From FLUQ01 sp031548325 (GTDB lineage: Bacteria > Desulfobacterota > Desulfovibrionia > Desulfovibrionales > Desulfovibrionaceae), in assembly GCA_031548325.1 (NCBI GenBank), contig JAVBRE010000113.1, forward strand, positions 1 to 34,609: 34,609 nt of DNA, given 5' to 3'. The notes below the pieces were generated by a model that was given only the letters and a program-made list of their open reading frames with translations, searched no databases and was not told the DNA's origin. A program made the position numbers and the translations under genes. Shown piece by piece: positions 31,675 to 34,609 of the stretch (the stretch's first letter is position 1; each line of letters opens with the position of its first letter).

Positions 31675-31818
31675 CTAGTGGTTACTTGTAAAAGTAACCA
31701 CACAAAATCTGTCAGGATTTTGCGCCGCCGCAGGCGACGGAGCAAGCCGAAAACCACGTTTTTCGGCGTAGCGATCTTAGCAAAAATAAGTCTTCTTATT
31801 TTTGCAATTAGACACTAG
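31675..31818 (-). repeat. 144-bp multi-hairpin repeat element, copy 2 (inverted)
   Basis: Bounded by CTAGTG (31675-31680) and CACTAG (31813-31818), a perfect 6-bp terminal inverted repeat. Its reverse complement aligns over its whole length to 22352-22495. The hairpin order is the same when read on the minus strand. It lies between the lipoprotein gene and the integrase region. Confidence 0.85.
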
Positions 31819-32185
31819 ACAAAGTCGTCACGAGATGATTTTTTGTTTTCCGCAAAGGAGAAATATACTCAATCCACACAAGTCTATCAACACACAATAA
31901 GTCAACTAATTTCATCATATTACAGGAAATTATTTCCGTTTTTAGTTGTTCAAAATCCGGCAAAATCCCGATTTTATGTTGGTAGACATGTTGGTACGTT
32001 TTCGATACAAGGGGCTTGCGGCTGCCCTTGTACCTCAAGCGAATTTTGTTCCTATACTCCATTTTCCTGTTCAAGGAAATACACCCAAGGGGCTCCGCAT
32101 ATTCAGCTGAAAACATTGGATTACTCGGCGTGGTGTTGGTACTGCGCCCCGTATCCGGTACGTTCACCCCTGCGGAGTCCAATCT
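31819..32185. other. Gene-poor junction ahead of the integrase; likely site of attL
   Basis: These 367 bases are AT-rich up to about 32005 and hold no convincing gene. They contain a TACAAGGG/CCCTTGTA hairpin (about 32008-32034), and CTCCGCA near 32092 with its complement TGCGGAG near 32168, close to the integrase start. P4-type integrases usually insert at the 3' end of a tRNA gene, but I could not make out a tRNA, tmRNA or a clear core repeat here. The exact left boundary of the element is therefore unknown. Confidence 0.4.
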
Positions 32186-33367
32186 ATGAAGCTTACAGAC
32201 GTATTTATCCGGCGCGTCAGCGGCAACGGCAAGGTGCAAAAGCATTCAGACGGCGGCGGGCTGTTCCTCTACGTCACTCCGGAAGGCAAGAAATCCTGGC
32301 GCATGGCTTACCGTTTTGCGGGCAAGCAAAAGCTCCTGGTCATCGGCCCGTATCCGGCCATCGGCCTGAAAGAGGCGCGGGACCGGCGCGAGGACGCGAA
32401 AAAGCTTCTGGTGGACCACATCGACCCGAGCGCGGCCAAGCAGACCGCCAAAATCATGGCGGCGGAAGCCTCCCGGAACTCTTTTGAAGCCGTGGCGCGG
32501 GAGTGGCTGGACAAATATTCGGGAACCTGGACACCGCATTACGCGGAAACCATCAAGAGCCGCCTGGAAAGCAATATCTTTCCGGCCCTTGGCAAACGTC
32601 CCATCAAGGCCATCTCCGCGCCCGAACTCCTGGCCGTGCTGCGCAAGGTGGAAGGCAACTCCCTAACCACGGCGCACAGGGCCATGCGCGAGTGCGGGCG
32701 GATTTTCCGCTACGCCATCGCCACGGGCCGGGGAGAGCGCGACGTTGCCGCCGATCTGCGTGGGGCGCTCACCCCGTTTGTGGATAAACATTACGCCACC
32801 ATTACTGAACCCAAGGCCGTGGGCAAGCTGCTGCGCGACCTTGAAGCCCACAAAGGCAGGTTCTCCGTGCAATGTGCCCTGCGCCTCGGCCCACTGGTTT
32901 TCGTGCGGGCGAACGAGCTTACCGGGGCGGAATGGCCGGAAATCGACCTGGACAAGGCCGAATGGCGCATACCCGCTTCCCGCATGAAGATGAAGCAAGT
33001 CCATATCGTGCCGCTCTCCCGTCAGGCCCTGGCGATTTTCCGCGAACTGCACGCTTTTTCCGGGCATGATCGATACGTGTTCCCCGGCTGGAGCAAAAAA
33101 GACCCGCACATGCACAAGGGTACGCTGGTGATCGCCTTACGCCGCATGGGCTACATCAAAGAGGACATGTCGTTTCACAGCTTCCGTTCCCTGGCTTCCA
33201 CTCTCCTGAATGAGCAGGGATACAACCGGGACTGGATAGAGCGCCAGCTTGCCCACAGCGAGCGCGACGGAGTGCGGGCGGCGTACAACTACGCCGAGTA
33301 CCTGCCGGAGCGCAGGCGCATGCTTCAAGAGTGGGCCGACTACCTGGACAAGTTGAAAGCAAAATAG
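32186..33367 (+). CDS. int: P4-type tyrosine integrase
   Basis: Site-specific recombinase of 393 aa. The N-terminal DUF4102-type arm-binding domain is visible as KLTDVFIRRVSGNGKVQKHSDGGGLFLYVTPEGKKSW, followed by IGPYPAIGLKEARDRR. A core-binding SAM-like domain (about 95-190) and the catalytic domain follow: Arg in VRANELTGAEW (about 252), a Lys region KMKQVHIVPLS, HSFRSLAST (about 330), LAHSERDG (about 352) and the nucleophile Tyr in AYNYAEYLPERRRM (about 362-375). The element is therefore probably integrated by P4/CP4-like chemistry. The start at 32186 agrees with the family. A strong palindromic terminator follows. Confidence 0.92.
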   Translation: MKLTDVFIRRVSGNGKVQKHSDGGGLFLYVTPEGKKSWRMAYRFAGKQKLLVIGPYPAIGLKEARDRREDAKKLLVDHIDPSAAKQTAKIMAAEASRNSFEAVAREWLDKYSGTWTPHYAETIKSRLESNIFPALGKRPIKAISAPELLAVLRKVEGNSLTTAHRAMRECGRIFRYAIATGRGERDVAADLRGALTPFVDKHYATITEPKAVGKLLRDLEAHKGRFSVQCALRLGPLVFVRANELTGAEWPEIDLDKAEWRIPASRMKMKQVHIVPLSRQALAIFRELHAFSGHDRYVFPGWSKKDPHMHKGTLVIALRRMGYIKEDMSFHSFRSLASTLLNEQGYNRDWIERQLAHSERDGVRAAYNYAEYLPERRRMLQEWADYLDKLKAK

Positions 33368-33378
33368 GCTTACCGGCC

Positions 33379-33453
33379 AAAAGGGCGGCACGGCTTTATG
33401 CAGCGCGACACTTCCCCGTAGGGTGCCACTCGCATAAACCGCGCCGCCCTTTT
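33379..33453 (+). terminator. Long-stem terminator after the integrase
   Basis: AAAAGGGCGGC (33379-33389) pairs with GCCGCCCTTTT (33443-33453), and TTTATGC (33395-33401) with GCATAAA (33432-33438), leaving a loop of about 30 bases. The A/T ends make it symmetric, so it could stop transcription from both sides. Confidence 0.75.
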
Positions 33454-33876
33454 CTTATGTTTTTGATAGGCCAGCATCATTCGAGCAAGGCTGACTCCGC
33501 CCAAGGAAGCCCAGGATTGAGAAATTACAGAACTTAAAAAATTATACGCAATAGTTACTTAACATTACATGAGATCTACAAATTTATTTCGCGTCCTTTT
33601 GTCAAAAAAATTCTGTTTACTTTTTATATAGTTACAAAAAGGAGTAGACCGTACTGGACGGTATTGTACAAACAAGCCGGAAATAATGACCGGTTTACTT
33701 TAAATAAATCGTATATATAGTGCTTCGTACGCGGATAAATCACAACTTCTCCGGTTTAACCGCGACTTCAACAACTTAGAAAGCCCCGCGCTTCATAACT
33801 GAGCGAGCCTACGAGCCCCTTGACCCGGTGTCCAAGGTGCTCTTTTTTTCGTTCTTTTAACCGCACGAGGCTTTTT
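33454..33876 (+). other. AT-rich intergenic region between integrase and alpA
   Basis: No gene is visible in these 423 bases. The centre is AT-rich and carries small symmetric sites such as ACCGTACTGGACGGT (about 33648-33662) that could bind a regulator or excisionase. The 150 bases directly before alpA would form a long mRNA leader. Confidence 0.5.
33694..33721 (+). promoter_or_regulatory. Putative promoter for the alpA-traK-traL unit
   Basis: TTTACT (33694-33699) and TATAGT (33716-33721) are spaced by 16 bases in the AT-rich region. The start codon of alpA is about 155 bases downstream. Confidence 0.4.
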
Positions 33877-34107
33877 ATGTCACAGAAACAATCGTCCATC
33901 CCCACTTACGGCTTTCTTCGTTTGCCCCAAATCCTTGCCATCATCCCCATCAGCAAAAGCGCATGGTGGGAGGGATGCCGCACCGGCCGCTTTCCCAAGC
34001 CGGTCAAGCTTGGCCCCCGCACTACCGTGTGGCGGGCCGAGGAAATTGCCACATTCATCAATAACGCTGGCATTCAGTGTCAGACTGACAGCCATGACAA
34101 GCGGTAA
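33877..34107 (+). CDS. AlpA-family excisionase/transcription regulator
   Basis: A 76-residue MerR-like winged helix-turn-helix protein. FLRLPQILAIIPISKSAWWEGCRTGRFPKPVKLGPRTTVWRAEEIATFI is the typical AlpA/excisionase pattern, with the recognition helix around KSAWWEGCRTG and the wing around GPRTTVWR. Such proteins activate integrase expression or promote excision of P4-like elements. ATG 33877 has GAGG upstream. The frame stays open before it, but that part is not protein-like. The 3' end overlaps the next gene by 14 bases in another frame. Confidence 0.85.
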   Translation: MSQKQSSIPTYGFLRLPQILAIIPISKSAWWEGCRTGRFPKPVKLGPRTTVWRAEEIATFINNAGIQCQTDSHDKR

Positions 34108-34462
34108 ATGGGCGACAGCCATAGCCCCCAACAGCCTGAACCAAAAGAACGCGGGCAAAGTGCAGTTCAACGCTGTACGGGAAGAAGTACTCGCGCTGTT
34201 GGACAAAGGGTACAGCCGCCGCGTTCTCCATGCCGTACTGCGCGAAAAGGGCCTGTTTACCGGATCATACCGCCGTTTCTGCGAATATGTGCAAGGCATC
34301 AGAAACCGGGAGCGCGGTACGGAAAAGCTGGAACCGGCTCGTGTTCCGCCCAACAAAGCCGCCACGACGAGAAGCCCGGCAGAGCTATCAGTCCAGCCGG
34401 AAAAACCGGCAGCGAGCGACTTTACCCACACCAACACACCGAACATCAACGACCTGATTTAA
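34094..34462 (+). CDS. traK: TraK-like (DUF5338-type) conjugal transfer protein
   Basis: A 122-residue basic protein. FNAVREEVLALLDKGYSRRVLHAVLREKGLFTGSYRRFCEYV (about residues 22-63) matches the RP4 TraK-type pattern, in which a predicted helix-turn-helix domain binds near oriT and assists relaxosome formation. The C-terminal half is Pro/Lys/Thr-rich and probably disordered. The start at 34094 overlaps the alpA end by 14 bases, so the two are likely translationally coupled. A TraL-like gene follows 11 bases after the stop, the same order as traK-traL in IncP plasmids. Confidence 0.7.
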   Translation: MTSGKWATAIAPNSLNQKNAGKVQFNAVREEVLALLDKGYSRRVLHAVLREKGLFTGSYRRFCEYVQGIRNRERGTEKLEPARVPPNKAATTRSPAELSVQPEKPAASDFTHTNTPNINDLI

Positions 34463-34473
34463 GGAGAAACACC

Positions 34474-34609
34474 ATGGCGACAATACATACGATCATCCAA
34501 AGCAAAAGCGTGGGCAAAACCATTGCGGCCATGATGCTGGCCCATTATCTGCGGGACGAGCGCGGCCAGCCCGTGCTTTGTCTGGATACGGACACCATGA
34601 ACAGTTCCC
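34474..34609 (+). CDS. traL: TraL-like ParA-family ATPase (partial, runs off the window)
   Basis: Only the first 45 codons are present. MATIHTIIQSKSVGKTIAAMMLAHYL, then a strand ending in LCLDTDTMNSS, parallels the N-terminus of RP4 TraL (a P-loop segment, then a CIDTD segment). AAGGAG precedes ATG 34474. The P-loop reads K-S-V-G-K-T, one residue shorter than the KGGVGKT/S form of this family, so the first Gly is missing. Confidence 0.65.
   Translation, partial: MATIHTIIQSKSVGKTIAAMMLAHYLRDERGQPVLCLDTDTMNSS

Larger units (their letters stand above)
32186..34609 (+). mobile_element. Left end of an integrative conjugative or mobilisable element (continues past window)
   Basis: Integrase, AlpA-like regulator, TraK-like and TraL-like genes follow in one direction after a junction region, a layout typical of integrated conjugative or mobilisable elements with IncP-like transfer genes. 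The AT-rich 420-base gap between integrase and alpA contrasts with the host DNA. The right end and the remaining transfer genes lie outside the window. Confidence 0.7.

Noticed and set aside
31819..32185. tRNA or tmRNA end as attachment site
   Set aside because: Looked for T-arm and CCA-type ends on both strands; only weak GTTCAAAATCC-like strings without pairing stems were seen.
31808..32245. Possible minus-strand gene of 145 codons ahead of the integrase
   Set aside because: It begins inside the integrase gene, ends inside the 144-bp repeat, lacks a ribosome binding site and has no family-like motif.
34094..34462. Longer traK product starting at 33935
   Set aside because: The extra N-terminus is an out-of-frame shadow of alpA and lacks family-like sequence; the start at 34094 matches the conserved beginning.

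Overview
The window is chromosomal DNA of a GC-rich Gram-negative bacterium, most likely a sulfate reducer of the Desulfovibrionaceae. That assignment is an inference from the long-form HflX, the pyrK-pyrD pair, the Gly/Ala-rich autotransporter and the many palindromic intergenic repeats; nothing in the window fixes the species. The right end (about 32.2 kb onward) is the start of an integrated mobile element.

Layout. 0-4.4 kb: the end of an unknown gene, a hairpin-rich repeat, the ribosome-associated GTPase hflX, an Nramp Mn/Fe transporter, a small membrane protein, another repeat cluster and a YbjQ-like protein. 4.5-9.2 kb: a leftward U32 protein of the RlhA/YhbU kind, a divergent LUD-domain protein, and pyrK-pyrD (class 1B dihydroorotate dehydrogenase). 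9.3-14.6 kb: a ybhGFSR-type export operon with a membrane fusion protein, a double ATPase and two ABC-2 permeases. 14.7-18.6 kb: a large autotransporter. 18.7-22.4 kb: an NADPH-dependent FMN reductase, an RRM RNA-binding protein, a membrane protein, zupT, ubiX and a nucleoside deoxyribosyltransferase-like protein. 22.6-28.1 kb: a tightly packed leftward operon in the order trmJ, soluble hybrid histidine kinase, DUF3298-type secreted protein, secreted alpha/beta-hydrolase-like protein. 28.3-29.8 kb: a DUF456 membrane protein and class II fructose-bisphosphate aldolase. 30.2-31.5 kb: an Ala/Pro-rich lipoprotein. 32.2 kb to the end: P4-type integrase, AlpA-like regulator, TraK-like and TraL-like transfer proteins.

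The most unusual content is non-coding. I see at least four kinds of palindromic repeat. (i) A 144-bp element made of consecutive hairpins, with two full copies of identical length in opposite orientation (22352-22495 and 31675-31818) and a degenerate copy near 3.75 kb. (ii) A long-stem element in two copies (29889-30084 and 31476-31612) whose four stems differ by paired compensatory changes, which is good evidence for a selected or recently functional fold. (iii) A 46-nt GC-rich double hairpin present once between genes (136-181) and once inside the ybhF reading frame (11342-11387). (iv) A 131-bp palindrome between trmJ and the DUF456 gene. A palindromic segment also lies in frame in the autotransporter barrel domain.

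I found no rRNA, tRNA, CRISPR array or recognisable defence system. Functions come from motif recognition by eye, not from database searches.
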